The position numbers and the translations under genes are program-made. Positions 1-13,265 of a DNA stretch of 64,000 nucleotides are shown piece after piece. Within the stretch, counting starts at the first letter, position 1. Every line of letters starts with the position of its first letter. The notes under the pieces were generated by a model that was not told the DNA's origin, did no database searches, and saw nothing but the letters and a program-made list of their open reading frames with translations. Origin of the DNA: Archilochus colubris (lineage: Eukaryota; Chordata; Aves; Apodiformes; Trochilidae); contig CM041084.1 in NCBI GenBank assembly GCA_023079485.1, positions 67,799,709-67,863,708 of the forward strand. The letters run 5' to 3'.

Positions 1-1367
1 GTTTCTGTTTGGAATTTCTAAGTTTAGAAATAATTAAAGGATTTCTTGTGAAAGAGTTTTGGGGGTTTTTTGCACTGAGGGTGGAAAGATTTCACATTCC
101 CTCATGCTGAAGGCAGCCCTGAGCCATCAAGCATTGTCCATATTTACAGACTGTGTTTCCTGAAAGTATTTACTAAGTTAACCTTTAGTGAACATGCTAT
201 TTGTGGCACTGTAGGAGGGAAAGAGGGAACCTCTTCCAGGACACGGAGGAAACTCCAAGGCTGTATGTGCTCTCAGCTTGGCACAGTTGTTTACATTCCC
301 TTCAAGCACATGTTTATCATGTCCAGCTGTCCCAGATGAGAGTGGGAGAAGCCTCTGGCCCCATCTCATCCACATCCCGTTTTTGGATGTGACCATTCAC
401 GTGCAGATTGCACACACTGTGTGTGCACAATGTGCCAAAACTCCATGTTCTAATGTTGTTGTCCATTAGAACCAGACTACACTAGATGCATTTAAGTTTT
501 TTTCTTTTAAGTTCACTAGATACTTGTCGAGTTTCTTGAGGTAATAATGCAGTTGCTTAATGGACAGAAAAGCTGCCAGAACCATGAAAGATTATGAAAT
601 CTGTTTCAGCGTCCTCTGTTTTTTAGCTTAGCATGATTTGGGTGTAATTAGCAAATGAAATCAGAATTTAAGGAAAGGGAGAGAGGGAGAAGGGGTAGTC
701 TCCATCAGCTTCAAATCTACAGCAGACCTTTAGGCTCCCTATATCCAGCCCTTTCCAGACCCCAGGCTGTCACCTGAGATGTCATGGGAGACTGGTGGGA
801 GATCAGCAGCAGAGCTGTGTGCATCTTGTACCTCTGCCCTTCCCCTTGCTGCTCAATACCACCCTCTGATCCTTAGGACACAAAGCAGATGGTGGCTGTG
901 TGACCTGTGGACCACCAGCTCAGGGCTTTGGCAAAGAAATGATCTCCCCCCAGTGCTCTCTATCTTGTTGGCCCTTCCCTCAGGGTTGCAATAGGAGGGC
1001 AGTTTCTCTTCTCCCCCTTTGTTAACAACAAAGAGGCCTTTGTGTTAATCCCAGTGGTAATTCTGAAGCTCTAAAAAATTATTTATTGATGCATTTATTA
1101 TCAGTGTCTCATTAGCACACCGTCCTCCAGCTGAAAGGGGCCTGGAAATGGCACGTCCTGTCTAGTGGCTGTGAGAATATATGCCAGTTATAGCATGGGA
1201 AAGGAAAAGTGGTAGGGGGTCATTATATGAGATTTACATTTGTGTTGGTTTTTTGTTTATTTGTGTTGTTTGGTTTTTTTTGTAAACTGTGTATGTAACA
1301 AAAATGTGTTCTTGTTTTGTCTCCCTTTCTCTCATATGTTCATCTAACTTCCTCATCTTCGATCCAG
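1..1367 (+). other. SLC22A23 intron (partial)
   Basis: Non-coding sequence at the left edge. I found no exon. An AT-rich block at about 1020-1200 looks like possible conserved non-coding sequence, but there is nothing firm. Confidence 0.6.
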
Positions 1368-1400
1368 TGATTGGAAAATACAGTCAGCTCCCAGACTCAG
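1368..1400 (+). CDS. SLC22A23: SLC22A23 microexon (33 nt)
   Basis: A pyrimidine-rich tract ends in CAG at 1365-1367 and a GTATGG donor follows at 1401. The 33 bases read (V)IGKYSQLPDS and end with the first base of a Gly codon, completed by GT at the start of the exon at 3012. The peptide continues smoothly into GMSDSVKDK of the next exon. The upstream phase implies the previous exon ends with one base of a codon. Confidence 0.75.
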
Positions 1401-4400
1401 GTATGGTTTACAGATGTGTCTACATCATGCCAGAAGCCTTTCCCAGGGAGTAGATGGATCCAAAAGGCTGGGGCCAAAGCACCCGGAGCAGAGGTGCCAG
1501 TGCAGTGCAAAATCTCACTTCTGCACAGTGCCCAGAGACCCCACCCATAGGAGAGCATCCTCTCCACATAGCCTTACAGGCCCCTGTGTGTGTCAAGAGA
1601 GGGTGCAGAGGTCCCCGGAGGTTCATGTTTAGATACAGGTCAATGCTTTCTCAGAAAGTCTCCTTCTCAGAAGCAGCATTGCCAATTTGGACTTTTCCAA
1701 AGACCCTTCTTATAAGGGGACTTAGGCACCTTAGAAAATACTTCCTCAGGCACCTTATCCCAGGCTAAAGTACTGTAACAGCAATGCAGTGACAGGCTGC
1801 AGGAGAACAAAACCTCAATTTCTGTGTTTGCTTTAAGGGACCTGCCTTGTCTGGCTTTCCCAAGGTCTGTTCTGCTGAGCACTCGTAACTCCCTGTGGGG
1901 TCCATACTGCAGTGTCACCAACTAGGAAAAAGGTGCCAGGTGCCCCAGAGCCCCTCAGTTTGCAAAGCGCTGACTTTTAAAGGTCTCTTCTAGCCCAAAC
2001 CCTTCTATGATTCTAACAAGAACAAAAGCAGGTCTTACTTTTCATTGCATCCAACCTGTAGAGTCTATCTGCTTGGGACTTCATGCTGATAAGCCACCCT
2101 TTCTTCAGCAGATCTCGGGGCTTGTCTGGAGAAAAGTGGCAGGCACTGGCTGCAGAGCTTCAGTGCTTTCCCCTGTGCTCCTGTCAAGCACAATATGTAC
2201 CCCATTTAAAACACAATAGTCTCTGCAAACAGCACAGCCTCCTCACTGGCCAGGACAGAGCATGTGAGCTCTGAATCAGATATCTCTGTCCTACCCACAA
2301 AAGGTGGTGAGAGGGGATCAAGTGAGGGATGTATTGTGATAGTGGTCAGGAAACAGTTTCCTTTTCCTTCCTGTGCTTGATAGACATTGCTCACTCTCAG
2401 AAACTTTGCTGCCATCCAGCCAGGAAATGATTGAGCAAACAGCCTTGCTAGACATGGTGACTTAGGGACATGCTTCACCATGTTTAGCATCATCTTGTCT
2501 CACCCAGAGCTGTCAGGCAGGGGCTGTCAAGCTGGAGCTTTCAGCAGAGTTTGCAGACTGGTCATGTGCAGGGGTTTAGCATGGAGATGGGAGCACTTCT
2601 GTTTCTTTCACCTCTTGTCCTGCAAGCCTCTCTGCAAGCTTTAGCCACCAGGCAGATATTTGGCAACTTGATGAATGCTGCCTGCCTCTGCTTGTCTGTC
2701 AAACGTGGGAGGAAGTGGCTGGTGCCTATAAGGCTGCCCAATGATGTGTTTTTTCTTGGGTTTTACTTTTTTTGTGGTGGCTGGGCATAAATAATCCAGA
2801 GATCACTGCCATTTTTAGCACAATATTATGATTTTTTTTCACGTATGTTTGTGTCCTGGGTGCTTGAGTTGTGGATTTTATAAATGCCAGTTTTAAATTA
2901 GTATTGCAAAAATGACTCAGACTCTTGTCTAGGGAAAATGACTAACATAAACCTGTTTTCTTGGAAGTCTGGCCTCATTCTCACCTTTTACCAACACTCT
3001 TGTCTTGGCAGGTATGAGTGACAGCGTCAAAGACAAATTCTCTACGGCGTTTTCCATCGTGGGAATGTTTTCCTCGCATGCTGTTGGAAGCCTCAGTGTG
3101 TTCTTCTGTGCTGAAATCACACCCACGGTGATCAGGTGAGAGGTCGGGGTGCCCTCCCCTTCGAAGGAAGGGACAAAATTATCCACGTGTAATTGAGAAC
3201 TGGCCCTGCAACTTCACAGATTGTGTGGGGAGGGAAGTCACACACACACACACCCACACACACATACCCCCCTCCCTAATAATCAAGAGACCTCAAAGCA
3301 GTTTTTTCGGCTGCTCTTTGGCTCGATGTCACTGCAGTCTGTCAAGTGCCTGTCTGCAGACCGAGAGGCTTCGTTTCCAATGGCTCCACCTTGTGTCCCG
3401 TCCTGGTGGTTACCAGCGGGTCAGGCATGGGATGACTTGGGTTTGCAGTGCTGTGGGGTTTTGGCTGCTTTGCTGAACCAGTTTCTGTGGGTGAACCATC
3501 TTATTGCTTCCCTTACTCTGTTGGGTTTGTGCAAACAGCAGCTCAATAGGAAAAGAGAAATTCCACTACTGTGCAGAGGAGGGCATAGGTGCAGGCAATC
3601 CCTCCCTCTGCAGGGCAAGTTAATGTGCCAGGCTATGGGGGTACTTTGGTAGAAAGGAGGCATCACAGCGTGCTGGTTTAAAATGCTTTTGGTGTATATA
3701 AAAGGTTCTTGAGAGTCTGCAGTCCTGCCTCTCCTACTGCAGCACCAGTGTGTGTGGTCTGCCTTTATTGCAGATAAAGACACCTTTCTCTTTGCACCCA
3801 GATCTGTCTTAGCAGAGGCTCAAAGTTTTTCTGAAAAGGAGCACTTTCATCCAAGGGAGTAGGATAGTAAAAATCAGTCAGATGATCTTTGCTGGAGACC
3901 TTCCCATAAAACAGCTTTGTATAGTCAGGTTTTTGTATCATTTTATGTCTTGCTATTATCCTTCACAGCACAGAGGTTGCACTTGTGTGTTCCAGATTTT
4001 TTCAGCAATGCCACATCAATTCAGGAGTCCACTCTGACTCCCTTGAATTTCCCAGGAATGCATGGGTAGGAGAGAGAAGGTAAAGAGAAGAAGATTTTTT
4101 CTTTCATTATATGCCTTTTCAACAACTTTACAAATGTTTTATAGCAAAGTTGTCAGCTGAGTTCCAGTCTCCGTGATCTGCGGCCTTTTCTTCCAAGCTT
4201 TCTGACTGTGTGAATGTATTTTACAGATAGTGTTATTTTCACAGGGAAAGACAACATGAGTGTTGAGGAGATTATACAACAGCCTGAACACTAACAGCTA
4301 TTTAATTGTGTACATGTCAGTCAGTTTGGTGCTTTTATGTCTTCCTGTCTCTGTTTGAAAGTCACATAGATAAGGTACTGTCCACATTAACTAGAAAAGA

Positions 4401-7400
4401 ATCTGCCAAGCAGAGTGAGATACACAGTGTGAATTTAGCAAGCTTTTTTTTCCTTAAATCACTTGTTACAGAGAAGGAGACAAAATTCTGCCTGGGAGCC
4501 AAAATCATGCTTCCCCTGACCGCTGGGTGAGACCAGGCAAGTGACAGTAGCTCAGGATATGCCTCAGGATCCCCATTTATGAATAGGGATGATGACACTC
4601 TGCAGTGCTTTGCAGTTTTATCACCGTAAGGCTCTCCGTAAGATCTGCTCAGGGCTGTAATTAGTAGGTAAAGCTCAAAACAGTACCTAAACCTGAGTGT
4701 GGTTAAGCTGCCTTGTGCCTAGCTTTTTGGTAGGATCTGTCTGCTCCCTCATAACCTGTTCCTCAAAATACTGCCTCAGATGCCCTTTAGCATTTCAGAC
4801 CATCTTAATATGCTTTTGGTAGGTTGGATCTCGAGGAACTTTAAAGAAGAGGGAGGCAGAGTGGACACTGGGGCCACCTTTGCTATTTCCCTAATAAACC
4901 TGTAATTCTCCATCCCTGAGGGGATAAAGCAGCACTGCCATTATCGGGGTAGCAATGACATGATGGCCAACACATAGCACCCATCCAGCTTTGCTGCTTG
5001 TGGTATTGGGATGAACAGTGTGACAACAGCCATCTTCATCTCCAAGTGGTGCTGCTGGCTCTGGAGACGTAAAGGTCCCACACTGTCATGCAACACGGAG
5101 GGGTCCTTCATAGCTTTGCATTGCAGCCTGATCTCATGGGGCTAGGTAGGAGGGCTTCACCAGAAAGCTTCTGTCCCTCATACCAGATGCTTCAATTCAG
5201 AGCTCCTTCCAAATGCTGAATTCAAGCACTAAGTGGCTCTGATAGTCCATCTCTTAACAGTCTTGATGGGAACACCAATGCAGGTTGCAGGGCTACTAAA
5301 TAGGAACAGGATGAGGAAAGTGTGGTCTATCCTCTACCCATCCTCTCCATGCTTGGTTACAAACAAGTGGAAAAGCAACCTGTGTCCTGCTTTTGCCCCC
5401 ACCCAGACAAAGAAGTAAAGTCTGAACAGCAATGGCCAAATTAGGAGCTTTACCCATCCATAGCCATCTTCAGGCCAGATTTCTGGTGGGGTGCAGTGCT
5501 GTATGCTGGGATCTGAACCAGGCCTGGCTTTTCAAAGGTGGTGCCTTGCCCCTTGAGGCCAAGAGTGTTCTGATGTGTTACTGAAGATCTTACCCAGGAC
5601 TGAGCCCACAACTGGGTTGCAGGAAAGGCAGGGCTAAAAAATAAAAAAGAGGTTCTCAGGGACTGACATTAAGAAGCAGCTGAGCTGACTGGACAAAGCC
5701 CAGAAAAACCTGTTCTGAATTCAGTGTCAGCCTCACTTAGTGCAGGAGGCTGGTGTAGGTGCTTTCCCAAAGACTCCTCCAACTTCAATAGCTCTCTGGC
5801 TCTTTTGTACTCTGAGCCATGCTGCATATCAGCCCATTTGCTCAAGATGGACAAATGGCCACCAACAAGAGTAACATTTCTCTGTTCTCCTGAGCAGCAT
5901 CATGAAGGGCAAATCTCTTAAGTTTAGTGGGGTTCGAGCAAAGATTAACCACGAGGAGGTTTTGCCATTCTCTGAAAACACACTGCAGTAGTGAGCGAGG
6001 AAATGCTTCCTCATGATAGGGGAGGCCCTTTCTCAGGACAAAATTTTGGACCAAAGTCCCTTTGCAATTTGCTCACCTCAAGACCATAAGCCTCACACAA
6101 ACCATCCTGTCTCATTGCTGCTGGGCAAGCAGGGGCCAGAGAAGCATCTCTGATCACCTGTGGAAAACAACTGCAACAGCAACAACTGATGCAAGGGGAG
6201 AAGCTGGGGCTTGCACTCCCTCCTGTGGCTCCAATTGGCACCTTGGAGTGTGTTTCAAATACAGACACCAGTCCCCTGCCATGGAAAAGCCTGGAGTGAG
6301 GAGGAGCAGTATCCCAAAACACCCTTGATGTTTTTGATTTCCACCTGCTGCCCCACAGCACTTGCAAACCTGTGTGAATTATGAGGGTGCTGCCTCTCTT
6401 GCCCTGTACCCATTTTTCAGATGTGCACATAGACAGCAAAAAATTCCAAAAAGTATTTTCAGTTTTTTTTTTCCCCCATTTCCATTTTTTCAGGATAGTC
6501 AAACATTTTTTTTAAAATGTCTTCTATGATGTGTACCAAATGTGTTTTCAAGCCACCCTTCTGCCAGGTTTTGTTGTTTCTTGATAAAGCAGTGCCTGCT
6601 CTAATTGCTGACATCATATGGAAAAACTTCCACACACCCCCCAAATCTGAAGACACTTGACCCCTAATGACAGAGCCGTCTTTGTTGTTGCCTTTTTCTG
6701 TTTCCTTTCTGCTTGCTTGATGTCCTTCTACAGCAGGTTTTTAAAACTCACTTCAGGTTCTCCTCAGTGGCTGAGATACGATTTAGCTGTAGCAAATGCT
6801 GATGCAAATGAGCTTTTGTTGCTCCAGAGCCAACTCAGAGAGTGATTTGCCAGAGGTTCAGGGCTGGTTGTGTCGATTACTCATGTGAGTGTATTAATGA
6901 AGTTGCAGGGAGGCCAGTTGCACAATGGCCACATTCAGCTGGGTTTCTAAATTGCTGCTGGAAAGCTGGCAAGCTTTTAATAAGGGCTTTTGCAGCATTT
7001 GGGGAAATCACTGTTGTCTGTGAGAGATGCTCTGCAGATCTGGAGACTTTGAATGTGCATCCATGATTTTTTTTATCCAGTCAGTGTCCTGGGAGCATTT
7101 TTAGTAAGCTGTGCTTGCTGCCCTTTAGCTGTCAAGAAGCAATAGGAGATTTGGGAAAGGATTTAATGAAGATTTTAACATGGTGGTTAGCTGAGTGCAT
7201 TTGGCATTTGTAGCTTTGTATAGCTGTGATTTCTTGTATGCTCACCACTCAATGAAACTTCCTTTCCCAGTAAAGCAGTTGATGTAAAGCAGTTCATTCA
7301 CCTTCTGCAATTGTCTTCTGTAAAGCTTGATTATTTTTAATAATTACATCTCTGCCACTGGGCCAGGAACAGGCACCTGAGCCTGTCTGATCACCAGAGG

Positions 7401-8215
7401 GTTACAGAGTACATGGCATCTCCCAGGGGAGCCGCAGGATTCGTACTGCTCGGGCCAGCTTGGTGGGCAAATGGGAAGCAGGGTCCCAGTGATAAAGCTC
7501 ATGGGGAGCTGCCCTCTGCAGGCAGCAGGGTCTTTGGCAAATCAAAGACAAGCTGCTGCTCACTCTGAGATGTTGCTAAAATGACTGACTTGGGTGTGAT
7601 GCTCTGCTGGCCAGAGACCTTGGTCATGCCACAGCACGGCCCCAGGGAATGGTCTGCCTTGAAGAATGCCTGCAGTGCCATTTCCATGCAGTGGGGACGG
7701 GTACCAGGAGCACAAGCTGTGGCTCAAAATCTGGTGGTCAGGCACGTGTGTCCATGGGTCTGCCAGACACTCATGCTCCATGACCTGAAGACACAACAGT
7801 GACCACGACAAGGCAGGAGGGGTTGCTTGCACAGTTGAGCATCAGGAAAGAACCTTGAATTAGGATTGTGCAAGTGACTTCCATGCCTATGGCTGGAGCA
7901 GATGAGGTTCTCTTCACAGTTCCTTCTTTTTTTTTATTAAAGCTTTAAAGCTTTTTCACTTTTTTTTGTGTGTGTGCATGAATGTATGATCACGATATAA
8001 AAGCATCTTTCATTTAATAAGTAAGCATTTGCACCATAAAAAATATTTTACAATTTAAGCATTTCACCAATGATAACCTTTTCATAACCCCTTTCTGTGA
8101 TACAAGAAAAGCAAAAGAGAGTGAAGTGAGAGGCCTACCTCAGCTTGTACAGTGAGTTAAGAGTTCTGAGAAATAAATCCCAAGCTCCTGTTCTCCTATT
8201 CTGACCAGTAGCTAT

Positions 8216-8246
<31 letters not shown>

Positions 8247-9273
8247 CTGAAAATGATGCATGTTATTACAATGTCAGTGTGTTGAGAGGTTCCGGCCGCA
8301 GCACACTTTTATGGAGATAATACTTCATCTCTCACTATTTTCTATAATGGATCAAGGCAGTGGTCTGTAAAGTCTCATCTCCTCACTCCTCTGTTGATTG
8401 ATGCTGGATATTTCACAGGCAGACAAAGCCTGTCTATTTCACAGACTTCCCTACCTAGTGCTTCTTGGTGTGTCTTGTCTAAGCTGGAGAAGGCTGGCAC
8501 ACTAAGCAAAATCTGTTTTTCACTGGATATGGGAACACTTGGACATGGGAATACTTTGGAGGGCTGCCTACACACTGAGATGATAGTGCTGCTTCCATCA
8601 GGGCAGTTAACGTGGGTGTGAAAAGGTACTTAAGTGAGTACATATATAGCTTTTTCCCTCACAGAGGGAAGTAGGCAATGATGATCTACAGCAGCAAAGC
8701 AGATCCCAAGTAGGGCAGGTGTACACTATGGAAGGTGAGAGCAAACCTTGGGTGCAAGCCTTGGGGATTTCGGATGCTTGGATGCATGGCAGGCAGGGGG
8801 CTAGTCTGGAGGACCCATCAGGGCTGTGTGCCCCTCACCCCAGTGCAGATGGGGCTGTGCTGGTAGGAGGAACAAGGGCTGCAGGGCTGGGCTCTCACCT
8901 CTGCTGTGTTTTCAGGGGAGGTGGGCTGGGGCTGGTCCTGGCGAGCGCGGGCTTTGGCCGCCTGACCGCCCCCATCATGGAGCTCCACAACCAGAAAGGC
9001 TACTTCCTCCACCACGTCATCTTCGCCTGCTGTACCCTCATCTGCATCATCTGCATTCTGCTGCTGCCAGAGAGCAAGAACCAGAACCTGCCCGAGAACA
9101 TCCCAGATGGGGAACATTACACCCGGCAGCCCCTCCTGCCACACAAGAAGGGGGAGCAGCCTTTGCTCCTAACAAACTCTGAACTCAAGGATTACTCTGG
9201 CCTCCACGACTCAGCAGCTGTGAGTGATGGGATCTCAGAGAACACCACTGCCAATGGGATGAAGTCCATGTAA
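1368..9273 (+). CDS. SLC22A23: SLC22A23, C-terminal three coding exons (5' part outside window)
   Basis: This is the 3' end of an SLC22-family (major facilitator superfamily) 12-helix membrane protein. Coding exons are 1368-1400, 3012-3135 and 8916-9273, with stop TAA at 9271-9273, giving about 170 C-terminal residues of a protein of roughly 690. All junctions have AG/GT signals and compatible phases (the splice codons give Gly and Arg). The middle exon contains the family-typical segment EITPTVIR before helix 11. The last exon holds GGGLGLVLASAGFG, then a hydrophobic helix around FACCTLICIICILLLPES (helix 12) and a hydrophilic tail with two leucine clusters (QPLLP, QPLLLTN) that could be sorting signals. 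The identification rests on remembered similarity to mammalian SLC22A23 along the whole tail and on the conserved neighbour PSMG4. SLC22A23 is an orphan member, so no substrate is assigned. Confidence 0.93.
1401..3011 (+). other. SLC22A23 intron
   Basis: This intron lies between the microexon and the 124-nt exon. It contains a short CR1 tail near 1975-2018. No other coding signal was seen. Confidence 0.75.
1975..2018 (+). mobile_element. CR1 LINE 3' tail remnant
   Basis: The wording matches the usual CR1 3' end, 'ggtctcttctagcccaaac' followed by 'ctatgattct'. The element may start nearer 1925. It is old and short, lying in an SLC22A23 intron in sense orientation. Confidence 0.5.
3012..3135 (+). 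CDS. SLC22A23: SLC22A23 penultimate coding exon
   Basis: The acceptor is TTGGCAG at 3005-3011 and the donor GTGAG at 3136. The exon is 124 nt and encodes (G)MSDSVKDKFSTAFSIVG through EITPTVI plus two bases of Arg. It covers the region of helices 10-11. Confidence 0.93.
3136..8915 (+). other. SLC22A23 last intron (5.8 kb)
   Basis: The intron contains a (CA)n tract at 3239-3264, T-rich runs near 7930-7970 and 8216-8247, and an AT-rich block at about 6780-7350 that might be conserved. No exon was recognised. Confidence 0.75.
3239..3264. repeat. (CA)n microsatellite
   Basis: Near-perfect CA dinucleotides just inside the last SLC22A23 intron, with a single CC interruption. Confidence 0.9.
8916..9273 (+). 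CDS. SLC22A23: SLC22A23 last coding exon
   Basis: The acceptor TTTTCAG ends at 8915 and the open frame runs to TAA at 9271. It encodes the helix 11-12 region and the cytoplasmic tail ending NGMKSM. The upstream ATG at 8719 in the same frame is intronic read-through and is not a start. Confidence 0.95.
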
Positions 9274-11042
9274 CTGGGTGGATTTTTCTTTTTCCTTGTT
9301 TTTTTGGGGTTTTTTTTTTTCAGTTGGGTGGTTTGTTTGTTTTTTTCTTTCCCCTTCTCCTCTTTCTTTTGTATTTTATTTGATGCTGTTGTGCAGGAAG
9401 AGCAGCACTTTGGGCAAAGGTGTTTTGCACAGACTTTACAAACCAGTGATAGAGCTGACACTGACTTGGGGGAATTCAACTCTGCTGCTAAAGCAACTTT
9501 TGGCATCTTCAACTGTTGTGCAGATTGCTCTTGAAAACGTTATGGGGGAAAAGACTAAGCTGAGAAAAGACCTGGCTGGAGGCAGCCCTTCAGAACTCTT
9601 TTTTTTCCTGCCATTAAATATGTATATTTATTTTGATTTATTCTCAAGAAGCACTTTATTTCCTTTTCCTTTCATAGATCACAAAAATGAAGCCATCTTA
9701 TTATAAGAGGTGCAGCCATTCCAAGAAAGAAACCATGGGGGGGAGGGGGTGTTTTCTGTTCTGTTTTTGTGTTTCTTAAAAGGAAAGAGGGATCCACTGC
9801 ATAGTTGAAATGACTGAAATTTAGACTTGTGCAACATTCTTCTGCCTGTCTAGAAAGTTCAATTGCCCAGGTTGCCTGCTGTGTTTGTATAGACAAAAAA
9901 AAAAAAAAAAAGCAAAACCTGTTGTGACTCAAACTCTGACTGCATTTTAGGCAGCTTATGTTTATTTTTTATGTGCCCTTACAAGTTACTTTCTAAATTA
10001 GTAACTTTTTTTTCACCAATGCAGTGAAGAAAATCCTACCCAAACAATTTTCAATGAAACTTAACTTTCTGCATTTTAAGAGTCCATTAATTTATTTTAG
10101 ACGGTTCTTGCTGGTGTTAAATAGTAATAGAAATGATCTGACGAATAGTGCAAAAGTTAGTTTTGCTGAGAATGGCTTTAATTACCAGGAGGTCCAGAAT
10201 CTCTGGTCAACTGCTCCAGGAGAAAAGCATAGACCAGCAGGGAAAAAAAGTAAGGAGCATGCCAGGTAAATCCTGGCATCGCCTTACCTGGTTTTGGAAA
10301 CATGCTTTTTGTCTTCAGTTTAAGTGGACAAAATGCTTAAGTGACTATTGGAGAGGAATGAATTGATAGCCTATAAATCATGACTTACAGTCTGCTGTTG
10401 GGTGTCTTGAGGCTTTTAGAGATGTCTTCTGGGCCTGACCCAAAACCACAATGAACTCACTCAGATTTACCATCTTCCCCAACTGTGTTCTTGTACACTT
10501 TTCATTTAGGGGAAAAAAAAAAAAAAATTTAAATTGGATTGATCCTAGGCTAAGCAAAGTGAACATCCAGTTTGGCCCCTACTGTGCAGATGGGACTCTG
10601 ATAGTGGCCACTTGACTTCTCCAGCCCCCAAACCAACTATTTCCTTTGACCGTCGGCTTTTGGTTCTCACTTTGTGAATATTGTGAGGATCTAGTTAAAT
10701 GCAAGGACTTCATAAACAAGGAGCTTCCTTGCATTGTAGGTAAACGCCCTCCTCTCCCTCCCCCTTCTCCTTTCTCTCTCAGGCCATCCATTTGTGATTG
10801 CTCAGTAGTGCAGATGTTCAAGCAAACAGAGCAGCAGGATATCGATGTTGTATTGAGTGTCCATATGATTGCCACTTTGTTTGATGTAAATCTTGCGTTC
10901 ATGCGTACAGGAAGTGCTCATTTGCACTTCCCTCCTCTGCCTTCCCTCCCCCTTCTTCCTTTGCTGTATATACTGTCGATTAACTACTGTACCTAACAAT
11001 TTCCATCCTCCATTAGGCTGCCAATGTCCTCCTACAGGCCCC

Positions 11043-11048
11043 AATAAA
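11043..11048 (+). terminator. possible proximal poly(A) signal, SLC22A23
   Basis: An AATAAA hexamer inside the long 3'UTR, about 1.77 kb after the stop. Its use is unproven. Confidence 0.35.
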
Positions 11049-13242
11049 TCAGAGCGAGGTGCTTCCCGACAGGCAGTGCAGTAAGTAGCACGGCCTCAGA
11101 TGCTGATGAGCATGAGGGGACAGGTAGACCTGCAGAAGCAACAGAGATTGTTGTGTTCAGAGTAATGATATTGTCCTAAAGCTGCTAATTTTTGTACAGA
11201 GGATGTGGACATTCGAGTTCTTCCTGAGCCTTGTAAGAAACACTGGACCTGTTGATGGTAGTTTTGCCCAAAGTTAGACTACTGTTTTTTTTCACCTTCG
11301 CTAGACTTGCTGTGACAGCAAAAGCCTGATATCTTCCTTTCACTCAAGTTTTATTGTTGAGCTTGAGCACAGCTCCTACTCTTTTTGTTCTGCGATGAGA
11401 CTTCTGCAGTCTGTGACCACCTAAGGAAAAAAAAACCCAGGCCTTCCCCATTCATGCAGTATTCACGTGCCAAATTTGTGCAATAACTTTTGCCTTTGAT
11501 ATGAGATGCTTGTTGCAAGTCGTACACATTGGCCAGGAAGGGAGCCGGGGGGGGAGGTTGGAACCAAAGTGGGTTCACAAGAAAAAACTGAAGAAGCAAA
11601 AAGAAGTCTTAATGGAAAAGGGCCATAAAGTGGAGGAGCAGAGGCTGGTGCAGAGGCAGAGAGCAGCGTCCTGCCACCCATCGTGCCGTGGAGCCAGCAG
11701 CTCCTTAGCTCTTGGTCTCTGTGCATGTATGCTGAAGCTACAGTACAGCTCTTGGTAGACCATCCACAAGCCTGTTAAACCAGCTGCTTCCAGCACTGTC
11801 AGCAGTCCTGGTGTGCCCACCACTGTTACCCACCCTGCTTGATCGTTTTCTTTTCTGGTGGTTGCTCTCTGATGACAGACAGGCCCAGGGAAGAGAATAG
11901 TTGTTTAAACATATCAACGTTTATATAATAAGTAAACTAGGTGACAGGAAAACGTGGCAATGTTGTTTTTTTTTTTAAATTCCTATAAAACTGACTTGAT
12001 TTGCTGTTTTTTGGGTACTTTGCCTGAAAACAGGTAGCCGGTACTGATCTTCAAAGTGGGGAGCCCCAGCATCTCAAGTTGGTCGGGCCCTCTGCCTCCA
12101 TCACGACAATAAAGCACAAACTAATTTCCTGCCTTGGCAGCTCCAGTTTTGCTCCTTTTTCCTGAGAAGATGAATGCTTCCATGACTATTACTTTTTTTC
12201 CACCCACTTTCACAAAGTTGGAAAGCTTTTGCCAAGCGTATCTCATGTGGAGGGGCCAGGTACCAGGAGATGCAGCAGGGTAAATGCTTACCAGGGAGAT
12301 GCTTACCATCCTCTGCCTAGTCACAGGACAGGGATCTCAAGTCTGCTGTACCATCAGCTCCTCAGCCACATCTCCTCCTCAGCCCTCACCAGGAAAGGCT
12401 TTTTCTCAGATGGCTCTTTCTGGCCACCACAGCAGGGAAAGCGGCCAAAGCTGTCCTGTCCATTTTGGCCTTTTTCTATGAACCTTCAGTAACCTCTAAG
12501 CCCATCAGTGGATTTTTCTTTGGGTTAACCATTTAAGGGCTTTCTTCCATCTTTGTAAGTTTAAACAAAAATGTGAAAGTGACATTATGCATGATCTTGG
12601 GGTTTTTTTCCCCTCTTTTAAGGCTTTAGTACTGCTTTTATTGCCAGATGCACTGCAAATGGGTAACGACGGTCATTTGTTTGCAAGCATTTTGTGGCAA
12701 CTCAGAAAGGGATTTGTGAGAGTTACCTTTCAGCTTCCTTAGCCAGGATATTTTTTTATTTTTTTTTTTAATGGAAGTATTTTAACTATTGCTACTTCCT
12801 GGAGCCACACACTAAAGGTCACCAAATTGGAAGCAGAAGTGCCATTAACTGAACTCTGTGAATGTCAAGTCGAGTTGCGCCTGTAGCTGGCACATAAGAC
12901 AACACTATTAAGCGGGGGTATGATCTCCCCTGCTGTAATTTTTTTTTTTTTTTTAAGAAAAATAGAATTACAAACCTCATTTTAAATGTATTGTGTAAAA
13001 TGTTCCAGGAAAGGAGTATGGCGTGTTATGTCTAGTGGGTGAGACCTCCCTCCCCATTTCAGTTTCTGATGAAGTTTAAACAAAATCGTGTTACTGTACG
13101 TTTTGATCATGAATAGTCTGGTGGTGCTTCCTCATAGCACAAGCTTAAATCAAGTACTGAAAAAAAGTCTTACAAGCTAAATGTCTGCATGATGTTACAT
13201 CTGTTGTACCTACTGGAAAGAACTTTGTATGTAAATGTACAG

Positions 13243-13248
13243 AATAAA
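13243..13248 (+). terminator. distal poly(A) signal, SLC22A23
   Basis: AATAAA in the context AGAATAAAATGACATTG, followed by a T/G-bearing stretch (13258-13280). It is the last good sense signal before the convergent gene PSMG4. Confidence 0.6.
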
Positions 13249-13265
13249 ATGACATTGTCCCATCA

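Larger units (their letters stand above)
9274..13265 (+). other. SLC22A23: SLC22A23 3' untranslated region
   Basis: This is about 4 kb of sequence after the stop with no splice evidence. It has several poly(A)/poly(T) runs and ends near the AATAAA at 13243-13248. Internal AATAAA copies (11043, and near 12108) could give shorter mRNAs. The extent is inferred from the signals and from the long 3'UTR known for SLC22A23 orthologues. Confidence 0.65.
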
